Part shown: piece after piece, positions 1 through 8,568 of the stretch
Layout of the letters: every line of letters starts with the position of its first letter
Numbering within the stretch: the first letter of the stretch is position 1
Origin: Bacteroidales bacterium UBA1208
Lineage (GTDB): Bacteria > Bacteroidota > Bacteroidia > Bacteroidales > P3
NCBI GenBank assembly: GCA_002309955.1
Contig: DBXQ01000102.1
Location: forward strand, 26,575-90,574
Direction: 5' to 3'
DNA length: 64,000 bases
The notes under the pieces: model-generated
The model's database searches: none
Told to the model about the DNA's origin: nothing
What the model saw: only the letters and a program-made list of their open reading frames with translations
Made by a program: the position numbers and the translations under genes

Positions 1-362
1 CAGTGCGACATGATTTCATAGTCAGGAATATCGTCGCCCATACACACCACTTGACTCTCATTCAATTTGTTCAAGGAAAGGAAGTCGCGGAATGTTTTCA
101 TCTTGTTGGCGCAGCCCGTGTAGCATTGTTTTACACCCAATGCCGCCATCCGGTTGTCTATGCTCTTCGACGTGGCCCCTGAAATGAGAGCCACCGTATA
201 CCCTTTCTTCACAGCGTATTGTATGGCAAATCCGTCCTTAATATTTCCGCACCGCACCGTTTCCCCGTCGGCATAAGTCCATACGCTACCATCGGTCATC
301 ACTCCGTCGAAATCAAATACAAATGCTTTTATGTCATGCAGTTTCTCTTTGTAGTTAATCAT
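1..362 (-). CDS. kdsC: 3-deoxy-D-manno-octulosonate 8-phosphate phosphatase (KdsC family), partial
   Basis: The reading frame starts at the ATG at 360-362 (MINYKEKLHDIKAF...) and runs off the left edge, so the C-terminus is missing. It shows HAD motif I FDFDGVMTDG, motif II within VALISGATS and the downstream GDDIPD. These are the features of the small HAD-IIIC phosphatases that remove phosphate from KDO-8-P during lipopolysaccharide inner-core synthesis in the cytoplasm. It lies 59 bp after the polysaccharide deacetylase-like gene on the same strand, so the two are probably co-transcribed. The family is clear. The exact substrate is inferred, because related HAD phosphatases share the motifs. 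Confidence 0.85.
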   Translation of the reverse strand, partial: MINYKEKLHDIKAFVFDFDGVMTDGSVWTYADGETVRCGNIKDGFAIQYAVKKGYTVALISGATSKSIDNRMAALGVKQCYTGCANKMKTFRDFLSLNKLNESQVVCMGDDIPDYEIMSH

Positions 363-420
363 ATTAGTTTATATGTTGACAGTTGAATATATATGTGTAA
401 TACTTGTCTTGCAGTCAAGG

Positions 421-1755
421 TCAAGTGTTCGATTGGCGGGTGCCATATTCCAGCAAGTCCTCGTACACCGAACGCCATCCCTTCCATTCGAATTGGTCGC
501 TCAGGTTTTGGTTGTGGAAAATGCAGCTGAAAGTCCCGTCCACAGCTCTCACCTCGTCCACCAAGGCGTGCAGTTGCACTTTGGCCTCGTCGGGGCTTAT
601 GCCCATGTGTGTATGGAACGTTGTGTCCATTGCCATGAAGGGGTGCATGGTCAGTGTGCTTTCTTGGTCGCTGTTCAGGTCGAAGAATGGCACTGTGGTG
701 CATGTCCCGCAGCGGAAACCGGGCAACTCGGCAAACCCCATCGAGTAGTCGTGTACAATGTCGTGTTGGACAAGGTTACGGTAGGCATACGGCAGGTTGA
801 AACGCAGGAAATGGAACCTGTTGCGCACAATGGAACGGTGCAGGATGTCCGAGAGACGTTCAATCTCGCGTTCCAAACGGTCAGGCTCGTCGGCCGAGTA
901 GTACGAACCGTGGACACCCATTTTGGCATAGTCGGCCAGATGTTGCAACAATTGCCTGAATTCGTTGCAATAGGGCGACGCAGGCTTGTCGTAGATGCCG
1001 TAATCACCCATCAATGGGAAGAAAATCAAGTTGTTGCGATATGAATACTGTTGACTCAGGTTCAATATATAGTCAAATGTGTCGAATGGGTCTTCCTCTT
1101 TCTTTCTCAACACCCTCAGACGGTGTTTCACCTCATCCAGATCGTGGCGGTGAATGCCGTCGCGCAGCACACCCATCACCGTCCGGAAAATCCCTTTGTG
1201 CCGGTAGCAGTAGGCAGCATCGATGTCGACCGTCTGTTCAAACAGATATGAGCGGTTGCGGAACACCAGTTCGGGGTAGCGACGTGACAAAATGTCGCGC
1301 AGCAATAACGTCCAACGGTCCACCACGGCGGTTTGGAGAAACCCTTTTCGGAAAGCGAGGCTCTCCGAAGCCAGAAAACGCCCATGGCTGTCTTTGCGGT
1401 GAGGAAGGTATTCCTCATAGCGCGAGAGCATAAAGAAGATGGAGGCAAAGGGGTCGAACGGCAGAACAGTGTCGCGCCCATATACAGGGAACATGGCTGG
1501 AATCCCCTCATAGTCGAACACATGGCACTCCTGTTCCTCGATCGATGTCTCGAATAGGATCTTTGCCGCTTTCACAAACGGAGCGTCGCACCCATCCACT
1601 GGCTTCGAGGCATAACACAGGCGGGCTCCCTCATGGCTTTGGAATGCACGGGCATCGGTGGTGATAGCAAAATCAGTTTGCAAATAATCCCTCATGACCA
1701 CATTGATGGTGTAGCCGGCGCGGTTGGTCAGTTTAGGAACAAAAATCAGCAGCAT
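421..1755 (-). CDS. Polysaccharide deacetylase-like protein (DUF7033-type N-terminus)
   Basis: A protein of about 444 residues. It resembles the Bacteroidetes family of polysaccharide deacetylase-fold proteins with an extra N-terminal domain. The middle has VDIDAAYCYRHKG, which fits the metal-binding 'DxD' start of a NodB-like barrel, and later NNLIFFPLMGDYGIYDK and MGVHGSYYSADEP (His-Gly-Ser) follow the barrel pattern. I chose ATG 1755 (MLLIFVPKLTNRAGY) rather than the in-frame ATG at 1785, because a Bacteroidetes -7 element lies at 1775-1782 and transcription should begin downstream of 1785. The substrate is unknown. The kdsC neighbour suggests envelope polysaccharide work. Confidence 0.72.
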   Translation of the reverse strand: MLLIFVPKLTNRAGYTINVVMRDYLQTDFAITTDARAFQSHEGARLCYASKPVDGCDAPFVKAAKILFETSIEEQECHVFDYEGIPAMFPVYGRDTVLPFDPFASIFFMLSRYEEYLPHRKDSHGRFLASESLAFRKGFLQTAVVDRWTLLLRDILSRRYPELVFRNRSYLFEQTVDIDAAYCYRHKGIFRTVMGVLRDGIHRHDLDEVKHRLRVLRKKEEDPFDTFDYILNLSQQYSYRNNLIFFPLMGDYGIYDKPASPYCNEFRQLLQHLADYAKMGVHGSYYSADEPDRLEREIERLSDILHRSIVRNRFHFLRFNLPYAYRNLVQHDIVHDYSMGFAELPGFRCGTCTTVPFFDLNSDQESTLTMHPFMAMDTTFHTHMGISPDEAKVQLHALVDEVRAVDGTFSCIFHNQNLSDQFEWKGWRSVYEDLLEYGTRQSNT

Positions 1756-1774
1756 AACTGTTGCTTTTAAAATG

Positions 1775-1782
1775 CAAAGATA
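1775..1782 (-). promoter_or_regulatory. Bacteroidetes-type promoter (-7 element) for the deacetylase-kdsC operon
   Basis: On the minus strand the sequence reads TATCTTTG followed by C, a match to TAnnTTTG. The ATG at 1755 follows about 20 bp later. The -33 region is AT-rich without a clear TTTG. Confidence 0.55.
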
Positions 1783-1830
1783 CAACTATTTTTTTAATAA
1801 GCAAGAAAAGTTGCCATACTTGCCGTTATT

Positions 1831-2763
1831 TTAAGGCAGAAACAACAGCTCGGCATCGCTGTCAACCGCAAGCCTTACGCGCCGTCCCATGGCCAGGGCC
1901 AGATTGTTGGTTCCGATGTGCCCTGCCGGAAATCCGAAGCAGACAGGATAGCCGTATTCAGCCACCGCGTCGCGTACTATCTGTTCGGCTGTCCGTCCAA
2001 AGGGGATCGTGTTGTCGTGCATGTCGCTCATGGCTCCCACCACCAGCCCGTTCAGCCCGGCCAAATGACCGCTGCGTTTCAGGTTCATCATCATGCGGTC
2101 TATATGGTACAGGTATTCGTCCAGGTCTTCGATGAAGAGGATTTTGCCATCCGTGTCGATATCGCTTGCCGAACCGCACAGGCTGTACAGTATCGACAGA
2201 TTGCCGCCTACAAGCAATCCTTCGGACACTCCGTCCCTGTTCAGCTCGTAGCCTCTGCAACGGTATTGCATCGCCTCTCCCCACAGCATGCGCCTGAGCG
2301 ACTCGGTCGAGGCGAGGCAGGTTTCCTCTGCCCCGGCAGGAATGTCGATAGGCATTGTGCCGTGCAAGGTTGCCATATTCACGCAAGTGTGCAGGTGGCA
2401 GTGGAGAACGGTGATGTCGCTATATCCCACAATCCACTTGGGATGTTTGCGGAGTGGCGAGAAATCCAGTCGGTCGACGATACGCACTGTCCCATATCCC
2501 CCTCGGGCGCAGAAGATAGCCGCTATTTCGGGGTCGTCAATCAGACTTTGCAGTAGCTCTGTACGGGTCGTGTCACTGCCGGCAAACTGGTTTTCGGCCT
2601 CAAAAAGATGGTCCGGCAGCACCACTTCAAGCCCCCATGATTCGAATAGACGTATCGCAGGTTCCAACTCGGTGCGGCTGATCTTTCGTGCCGGTGCGGC
2701 TATCGCCACGCGGTCGCCCTGTCGCAACGGCGGTGGAACAATGGGTATGGATTCTGTATACAT
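1831..2763 (-). CDS. LD-carboxypeptidase, peptidase family S66
   Basis: A 310-residue cytoplasmic serine peptidase that trims the terminal D-alanine from tetrapeptides in recycled murein. The N-terminus has GDRVAIAAPARKIS. The nucleophile region is GYSDIT (Ser in YSD), with the catalytic Glu in LFIEDLDEYLY and the catalytic His in GFPAGHIGTNN, so the whole S66 Ser-Glu-His set is present. The length is normal. It is transcribed alone, with a leader of more than 100 nt from the -7 box at 2896. The family call is firm; recycling as its role is family knowledge. Confidence 0.9.
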   Translation of the reverse strand: MYTESIPIVPPPLRQGDRVAIAAPARKISRTELEPAIRLFESWGLEVVLPDHLFEAENQFAGSDTTRTELLQSLIDDPEIAAIFCARGGYGTVRIVDRLDFSPLRKHPKWIVGYSDITVLHCHLHTCVNMATLHGTMPIDIPAGAEETCLASTESLRRMLWGEAMQYRCRGYELNRDGVSEGLLVGGNLSILYSLCGSASDIDTDGKILFIEDLDEYLYHIDRMMMNLKRSGHLAGLNGLVVGAMSDMHDNTIPFGRTAEQIVRDAVAEYGYPVCFGFPAGHIGTNNLALAMGRRVRLAVDSDAELLFLP

Positions 2764-2895
2764 TTATATTATAATCGTTTTGTTGTCTGCTAAGAGAAAC
2801 ATGCCGGTTGCAATAGAGCCTTGCTACAGGGCAGGCTTGTCCATGAGTGGGTGTCAGCGGTATCAAGGACGGTGCATCCGTCGGTTTCTGATTTG

Positions 2896-2903
2896 CAAAA
2901 GTA
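2896..2903 (-). promoter_or_regulatory. Putative -7 element for the LD-carboxypeptidase gene
   Basis: The minus strand reads TACTTTTG then C, matching TAnnTTTG. It lies about 130 bp upstream of the ATG at 2763. No convincing -33 TTTG is seen. Confidence 0.4.
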
Positions 2904-3204
2904 CTGAAATAAATCCGAATAATGGATTTCTCGTTAGCGGTTTACAATGTAAAAGCATCCCCAGTTGTCGGGGACGGACACAGGTGGTTCCTCTTTATGA
3001 TGTTGATAACGAAATTATTGATGTATGGCAAAGCAAGGAGCGCACGTTTCCCTCGGTTAGGGTCACAGGCTGTCGTTGGCCATTGACGTCTTGGACAGAA
3101 TTGGCAGAGAAATGCTCCGAATCCTGTTCCTGTTAGAGAAATTCACATTCCGCTCTTTGTCCGCATCCTCATCCTCACATCTACGTTCCATCTATCATCA
3201 TTTA

Positions 3205-3262
3205 TCCTTTGATAATGGGAGAACGATGGGAGAACGATGGGAGAACGAGCGAAGGAAGAGCC
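3205..3262 (-). repeat. Degenerate copy of the intergenic TTCTCCCATCG repeat element
   Basis: Three consecutive 11-bp units lie at 3216-3248 (plus strand TGGGAGAACGA), followed by a segment reading GAAGGAAGAGCC. On the minus strand this is the same order as the copies at 19.3, 44.2 and 55.7 kb: a ccttcgctc-like lead-in, then repeated TTCTCCCATCG. The right arm of the hairpin seen in the other copies is missing. Apart from this copy, the possible remnant at 3745 and the -7 box at 2896, I see nothing else in the gap from 2764 to 3930, which is AT-rich in its second half. Confidence 0.55.
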
Positions 3263-3744
3263 ATGTGTCTATCTGTTTTGAGTTAGCTTTGTTCGGACCT
3301 GGTTGCGACAGATTGCTATTGTGGAGTGAAACGCCATAGGTGTTGGGAGGTCTGTTTTAGGGCGTGGCATTTTTTAGTTTTTGGGAACGAAGGTCCTTCA
3401 TGGTTGATTTTAGGATTTATTAAAGGTTGGATGATTTTTTTTTATACTTTGTATTGTATTATTGTTTTGAAAGTGTGCATTGATATACAACATGTTATTG
3501 TGTTTGTCGCTTTTTTTCCCTATGGAATGGAAAAATATTTATAATTTTGCACGGTCATAATTGATATGGATTGATATGTTAAGATAACAAATAGCAGGGA
3601 AAGCATTGCGTATTTGTTTATTTGAAGTTGTTACAGCAAATGATATATGCACATAAGTCCATGCTTTTCCAATAATGTAATTTCGTCCATTAGGGGCTTG
3701 GGACAAAAATAGTAATGTAAAATGAACAAGAAACAGCAATAAAG

Positions 3745-3907
3745 CAGTTACAATCCTCCTGTTGTAAAATCTGTGTCATTCACAATTGAAAGGGGCTATG
3801 CAGATTCTCCTCTGCGGTTTGGGAAGTATAGTGATGATACCGACTTGATAAAACCCGGTACCCACCAGTTGGAAGAACAACAATCATGGGCAGGTTCTGT
3901 TTTATAA
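3745..3907 (+). pseudogene. Possible C-terminal gene remnant upstream of the BspA-like gene
   Basis: A frame of about 54 codons without a start codon, ending at TAA 3905-3907. It contains FTIERGYADSPLRFGKY and ends QLEEQQSWAGSVL. Its composition looks coding. It could be the tail of a deleted gene, or chance. I do not recognise the family. Confidence 0.25.
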
Positions 3908-3930
3908 ATGCTTTAAAAAAGATAAATCAA

Positions 3931-5985
3931 ATGAAAAAATATTCTATTATTTGTATATTTCTGGCCACGTTTGCTTTGTTAAACGGTTGCAAGAAAGATC
4001 AAGATACTGTTACGCTTAGTGCCGTCATAAATCATCCGTCGAAAGTATTTATCAATGACCAGCGCTATCCTTGTTGGGAAGGTGGTGACGCAATATATAT
4101 CAACGATGATTCGTATAGTATAAATGGAAATAGCATCAATACCAACAATCGCACAATTGCCGAAATCCAAGGGGTGACGGTAAGCACTAACGGGTATCGT
4201 GCCATCTATCCTGCCAGTATTGTTGCCGAAGGTTCAGATATCAGCGGCACTAACCCCGTAACTGTTACTTTGCCCAGACGGCAAGTATATGGAATGACAG
4301 AGGTGGACGGCAATGATTATCAAAAGATTAGAATTCCCATGGGTGCCTATATCAGTAGTGGCAAAACGCTGCAGTTTAGCAATCTTTGTTCCGTAGTGAG
4401 GGTGACTGTCGACAATCCTTCCACTGCCGCAGAGGCTAAGGAAATCCAGGAAATCTCGCTCAATGCCCGGGATGCTTATCTCAGTGGCACGGGTAGTGCT
4501 TCCATTACAGAGAACGACGAAACCAATAAAATCTCCATCGTTGCCGGGGGGAACAAGGATGTCACACTGTCTCGCTCTAACCCTAACAACACGATGAAAA
4601 CTCTCAATCCTGGAGAGAGTGCCCCGTTTGACATCTATGTGCCAGAATTCGGCTCCTTGACCAATTCTGACGAAATCATCATCACTGTCAAGGCCACTAC
4701 CGGTTATAAGAAAATCAAAGTCGAAAACGCTTATTTAAACCACAGCAGCATCGTTTCAATTATGGTTGATGTTGAAACCCTGAAACCTTTGCCAGCCAAG
4801 CTTGTCGGTGGCCCGACATTCAATTCGCGTGTTTTGCCAAACCTCAGTGGCATCACAAAAATACTGTTTAAATATAATGACGAGAGTGACCACACCGGAG
4901 CTGTCGAACTTCAGACCGAAGACAGCCCCACACCGATTTACGGCTATGTGGGCGTAGACGAGAGCAACAATCCCTGTTATGTGGTTTCCACTGCAGCCGA
5001 CAGTATTTTGGCAAACAGTGAATGTGGTAGAATGTTTAAAAATATGACCACGTTGCAAGAGATTGAATTCGGTTCGCAATTCAACACGAAAAACACTACC
5101 TCTATGTATGAGATGTTCTATCATTGTACAGGTCTTACTACAGTCACTCTTCCTTCAACATTCTATACCAACCGGGTGAACCGAATGGATGCCATGTTTT
5201 CTGAATGTACCAATCTGGAAAGCATCACCATCCCCGAAGAGTTTAATACGGCCAATGTGACAACGATGTGGAGCATGTTCAAGGATTGTACACATTTGAC
5301 ATCGATTAACTTCCCTAATAACTTCAACACAAGTAGCGTGACGACGATGCAGGCTATGTTTGACAATTGCTCCAGACTGGTAAGTCTCGACCTATCCACT
5401 TTCAACACTGCCCGGGTGCAATCAATGTATGCCATGTTCCGTAATTGCAAGAAGTTGGAAGACCTCACTCTTCCCAGCAACTTCAACACAGCAAGAGTTA
5501 CATCGATGCGTGAAATGTTTAGTGGTTGCGAGAAATTGGAGTCGCTCACCCTTCCCAGCGATTTTACCACAGCAAGTGTTACGACAATGGAAGGTATGTT
5601 TAAAAATTGTAAAAAGTTTACGACACTCGACCTTTCCCAATTCAACACTGCCAATGTAAAAGTTATGGCACAGATGTTTTACAATTGTGAAAAAATGCAG
5701 GAACTCAGATTGGGTACTGATTTCACCATGGCCACTGTTGAGGCGAACCTTGGTAATTACGATTCCCAGAACAATCTCATAGGAAGATATGGGAATATGT
5801 TCTATTTTACAGGCAAAACTGCAAACGGGAATCCGTCGCAGAGATGTACGGTCTATTGTACATCGGACGTGCAAGAGTTTTTTGCAGACGATAGGGATGG
5901 CGTTATAAATCAAACTTATAGTCATATTGCTGTGAATAATGCCCATGCTGATTATTGCATATTTACAGATATTGTATCCCAATAA
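3931..5985 (+). CDS. BspA-like surface lipoprotein with DUF285 repeats
   Basis: A protein of about 684 residues. The start at 3931 gives MKKYSIICIFLATFALLNGC, a lipoprotein signal peptide with Cys in the lipobox, which favours it over the upstream in-frame ATG at 3886. The N-terminal half is beta-rich and resembles the fimbrillin-like domains common in Bacteroidales lipoproteins. From about residue 370 there are tandem units of 23-25 residues of the type 'MxxMFxxCxxLxxLxLPSxFNTxxVTxM', which is the DUF285 / BspA-like pattern. Such proteins sit on the cell surface and are thought to bind host proteins or other bacteria. The gene is monocistronic with a strong terminator behind it. The ligand cannot be told from sequence. 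Confidence 0.85.
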   Translation: MKKYSIICIFLATFALLNGCKKDQDTVTLSAVINHPSKVFINDQRYPCWEGGDAIYINDDSYSINGNSINTNNRTIAEIQGVTVSTNGYRAIYPASIVAEGSDISGTNPVTVTLPRRQVYGMTEVDGNDYQKIRIPMGAYISSGKTLQFSNLCSVVRVTVDNPSTAAEAKEIQEISLNARDAYLSGTGSASITENDETNKISIVAGGNKDVTLSRSNPNNTMKTLNPGESAPFDIYVPEFGSLTNSDEIIITVKATTGYKKIKVENAYLNHSSIVSIMVDVETLKPLPAKLVGGPTFNSRVLPNLSGITKILFKYNDESDHTGAVELQTEDSPTPIYGYVGVDESNNPCYVVSTAADSILANSECGRMFKNMTTLQEIEFGSQFNTKNTTSMYEMFYHCTGLTTVTLPSTFYTNRVNRMDAMFSECTNLESITIPEEFNTANVTTMWSMFKDCTHLTSINFPNNFNTSSVTTMQAMFDNCSRLVSLDLSTFNTARVQSMYAMFRNCKKLEDLTLPSNFNTARVTSMREMFSGCEKLESLTLPSDFTTASVTTMEGMFKNCKKFTTLDLSQFNTANVKVMAQMFYNCEKMQELRLGTDFTMATVEANLGNYDSQNNLIGRYGNMFYFTGKTANGNPSQRCTVYCTSDVQEFFADDRDGVINQTYSHIAVNNAHADYCIFTDIVSQ

Positions 5986-6010
5986 GTACTTTTCTGATAA
6001 CAGATATTTG

Positions 6011-6046
6011 CGAGGGTGTCCTGAAAGACGGGACACCCTCGTCGTT
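6011..6046 (+). terminator. Rho-independent terminator of the BspA-like gene
   Basis: A perfect 11-bp stem (CGAGGGTGTCC with GGACACCCTCG) and a 9-nt loop, followed by a T-rich stretch. Confidence 0.8.
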
Positions 6047-6224
6047 TTACGGACACGCCGAAAAAAGACTTCATGAATGCAGGCATTCGGCCTATACAAA
6101 ACGTGATGTAATTGGGGGAAGTTGGCCTTTTCAATGCGGTTACGATACAAATTGTACCAGCGTTTTTTTATGCATGGGAAATGAAAAAAACATACCATTT
6201 AACATTTATTTAAAAAAAGTTTCG

Positions 6225-6232
6225 TATATTTG
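6225..6232 (+). promoter_or_regulatory. -7 promoter element of the DRTGG/HATPase/Fe-S operon
   Basis: TATATTTG followed by C matches TAnnTTTG, about 43 bp upstream of the ATG at 6275. The -33 region is AT-rich (TTTATT) and weak. Confidence 0.6.
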
Positions 6233-6274
6233 CAAATCCATTTTATCATTCAATAACGTAAAACCTATTATATC

Positions 6275-6616
6275 ATGACACTGCGAGAAATAGTAGAAAA
6301 ACTAAACGCTACGGTGTATCTCGGTGAAGACCGTTTGGACGAAGATGTGACCACTGCATTTGCATCCGACTTGATGAGTGATGTGTTGACGCTGAAAGAT
6401 ACGCCCATGCTCATAACGGGACTCTGCAATGTGCAAACTATTAGAACGTGCGATATGGCTACGCTCGACATTGTGGTTTTTGTGCGAAACAAAAAGCCGA
6501 CAGCCGATATGGTGGAACTGGCCGAGGACAACGATATGGTGCTGATTGCTACCAGTTATTCGATGTTCAAGACTTGTGGTCTGTTGTTTGATGCTGGCAT
6601 TCAGCCTTTGTATTAA
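6275..6616 (+). CDS. DRTGG-domain protein
   Basis: A 113-residue stand-alone DRTGG-type domain. It starts MTLREIVEKLNATVYLGED and continues with VTTAFASDLMSDVLTL and a central MLITGLCNVQTIRT, the usual pattern of these small alpha/beta modules. The family occurs in regulatory proteins and as single-domain partners of hydrogenase genes; its ligand is not firmly known. It is the first gene of a three-gene operon, 18 bp before the HATPase gene. A paralog with the same start pattern and similar length is at 45733. I infer a regulatory role tied to redox or hydrogenase function. Confidence 0.8.
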   Translation: MTLREIVEKLNATVYLGEDRLDEDVTTAFASDLMSDVLTLKDTPMLITGLCNVQTIRTCDMATLDIVVFVRNKKPTADMVELAEDNDMVLIATSYSMFKTCGLLFDAGIQPLY

Positions 6617-6634
6617 TTGAATCTTTTTTGAGAT

Positions 6635-7048
6635 ATGCATCAAGAATATACTGTTATTGAAGGCGATTTTACGAATGCCGGTACTGCATCGAGTTCTGTT
6701 AAGAAAACATTGAAGCAGTTGGGGGTAGCCCCTCCGATTGTGAAACGTGTAGTTGTAGCACTTTACGAAGCTGAAGTCAACGCCATTGCCCATGCCTATG
6801 GCGGTAAGGTGTTGGTGGATATTGAGGCTGACAAAATCCATATGGTTGTGGCCGACAAGGGTCCTGGAATACCCGACATCGCGCAAGCCATGCAGGAAGG
6901 TTACTCTACGGCACGGCCAGAGGTGCGCGATATGGGATTTGGCGCAGGAATGGGGTTGCCCAACATGCAGAAGAATGTCGATGTGCTTAACGTCACCAGT
7001 GAGGTTGGTGTTGGCACAACGGTTGACATGATTGTAAATTTCGTTTAA
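6635..7048 (+). CDS. HATPase domain protein of the anti-sigma / serine kinase type
   Basis: A 137-residue GHKL ATPase domain with no histidine phosphorylation domain. The N box is EAEVNAIAHA, the G1 box DKGPGIPDI and the G2 box GFGAGMGLPNMQ. This is the size and motif set of RsbW/SpoIIAB-like anti-sigma kinases. Homologs of this kind occur in [FeFe] hydrogenase gene neighbourhoods of Firmicutes and Thermotogae (from memory). It sits between the DRTGG gene and the hydrogenase-like Fe-S gene with gaps of 18 and 21 bp. The partner is unknown; no sigma factor or anti-anti-sigma gene is adjacent. Confidence 0.85.
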   Translation: MHQEYTVIEGDFTNAGTASSSVKKTLKQLGVAPPIVKRVVVALYEAEVNAIAHAYGGKVLVDIEADKIHMVVADKGPGIPDIAQAMQEGYSTARPEVRDMGFGAGMGLPNMQKNVDVLNVTSEVGVGTTVDMIVNFV

Positions 7049-7069
7049 CCGCATAATACTGAAGTACTC

Positions 7070-8443
7070 ATGTTTTACCATGCCCTTGAAATTGATGACG
7101 GCAATTGTATTGGCTGTTCGCGTTGCATGAAAATCTGTCCTACCGAGGCTATCCGCATCAGCAACGGTAAGGCGTTTATCATGGAAGACCGCTGTATAGA
7201 CTGTGGCAAGTGTCACCAAGCATGTCCGGTCGATGCTATTTTTATCAAGCAAGACGACTTCAAGATGGTGCATGAGTTTCCGCATTCGGTGGCATTGTTG
7301 CCAGCTGTGTTTTTGGGTCAGTTTCCTGACGATATCCGTGTGTCGCGGATTTATGCCGCCTTGAAGGATCTTGGGTTTAAACATGTCTTTGAGGTGGAGT
7401 CGGCAGCAAGCATTTATGCCGATGCCAAGCATCGGTATGCCCGTGAACACCAGGACGACGAGCCGTTGATTTCCAGTTTTTGTCCGGCCATTGTGCGGTT
7501 GATACAAATCAAGTATCCTTCGTTGGTGAGCAATATCATGCCGGTGAAGGCTCCGCTCGACATTTCGGCTATGTATGTTTTGAAACTGTTGACCGAGGAG
7601 CGCGGTGTGCCACGTGAGGAGATCGGGTTGTTCTATGTAACCCCGTGTGCCGCCAAGATTGCAGCTGTCAAGGCTCCCGTGGGGGAGAAACGCTCTATTA
7701 TAGACGGGGTTATTAATATGGACTCGCTCTTTAACAAGGTTTACCGCAAAATCAAGGAACAAGGCAAGGGCTATTCATATACTGCTTTGCAGACTCCTCA
7801 GCTTTCGGCTGATGCTATCCTCTCCACCTTGACTAATGGCGAACGGCGCATCTGTTTGGCTAAGCGTTCCTATGCTATCGATGGTATAGAGAATGTGATG
7901 GATTTTCTTGACAAGCTGGAAAACGATGAGGTGGAGGGTGTAGAATTTCTGGAGTTGAGGGCTTGTGACCAGAGTTGCGCAGGTGCCTTGCTGTCGTGCG
8001 AGAACCGGTTTCTTTGTGGCGAGCGTATGTATGCCCGTGCTCGAAAAGCGGCTGAGCGTGAACGCAACGGCGAGGTGGCCAGGGCTCGTGAGATGGATGC
8101 CTATAAGGATTATCTCATTGAGAACGCCTTCGCCGAGCCGGCACAGGCTCGCTCGATGCTGACATTGGACAAGGATCTTGCCAAAGCATATCAGAAATTG
8201 GAGAGAATCAATAAACTGAAGATGTATCTGCCACAGGTGGATTGTGGCATGTGCGGTGCACCTACATGCGAAGCTTTTGCCACCGATGTGGTATGCAAAC
8301 AGGTCGGACTGACACGTTGCGTCTTTTATCAGCGCCATTTGGAGCGTCTTGACGACATTACACGGCAAGAGTGCCTCGCTGCCACCCGCTCCGTCTGGGG
8401 TGAGGATCCTATCGGCGACAATGAACCGCCCGACGTGAAATGA
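7070..8443 (+). CDS. Hydrogenase-like Fe-S protein (HfsB/sensory-type, probably non-catalytic)
   Basis: A protein of 457 residues. It has two N-terminal 4Fe-4S motifs (CIGCSRCMKICP, CIDCGKCHQACP), then a degenerate [FeFe]-hydrogenase large-subunit domain, then a C-terminal Fe-S motif (C392, C395, C400, C409; CGMCGAPTC). The four cysteines that bind the H-cluster cubane in true hydrogenases are kept (C138 in SSFCPA, C193 in TPCAAK, C299 and C303 in RACDQSC). The proton-transfer cysteine of TSCCP is Phe137, and the GGGQP segment is lost. This is the pattern of hydrogenase-like proteins thought to sense or relay redox state. It lies in an operon with the DRTGG and HATPase genes. The function is inferred. 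Confidence 0.8.
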   Translation: MFYHALEIDDGNCIGCSRCMKICPTEAIRISNGKAFIMEDRCIDCGKCHQACPVDAIFIKQDDFKMVHEFPHSVALLPAVFLGQFPDDIRVSRIYAALKDLGFKHVFEVESAASIYADAKHRYAREHQDDEPLISSFCPAIVRLIQIKYPSLVSNIMPVKAPLDISAMYVLKLLTEERGVPREEIGLFYVTPCAAKIAAVKAPVGEKRSIIDGVINMDSLFNKVYRKIKEQGKGYSYTALQTPQLSADAILSTLTNGERRICLAKRSYAIDGIENVMDFLDKLENDEVEGVEFLELRACDQSCAGALLSCENRFLCGERMYARARKAAERERNGEVARAREMDAYKDYLIENAFAEPAQARSMLTLDKDLAKAYQKLERINKLKMYLPQVDCGMCGAPTCEAFATDVVCKQVGLTRCVFYQRHLERLDDITRQECLAATRSVWGEDPIGDNEPPDVK

Positions 8444-8462
8444 CTGATTTGATATTGGAATG

Positions 8463-8549
8463 TCGGTGAGGGTTTGTTTCATTTATACCCTTCACCGGTT
8501 GCCGAAGAGATAAAAAGAGAAGGCAAAACTCGATGGTTTTGCCTTCTCT
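8463..8549. terminator. Two adjacent hairpins; the second is a bidirectional terminator between convergent genes
   Basis: The first hairpin pairs CGGTGAGGGT with ACCCTTCACCG (8463-8499). The second is a perfect 14-bp stem (8516-8529 with 8536-8549, loop tcgatg), with T-runs on both strands. They separate the Fe-S operon from the purine permease gene. Confidence 0.75.
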
Positions 8550-8568
8550 TGTTTTGTATTTGGATTTG

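Noticed and set aside
1756..1785. Upstream ATG at 1785 for the polysaccharide deacetylase-like gene
   Set aside because: The -7 promoter element at 1775-1782 lies inside the extension, so that ATG should not be transcribed.
6302..7762. A 486-codon minus-strand frame across the DRTGG/HATPase/Fe-S genes
   Set aside because: The plus-strand genes have clear motifs and a promoter; the antisense frame has none.
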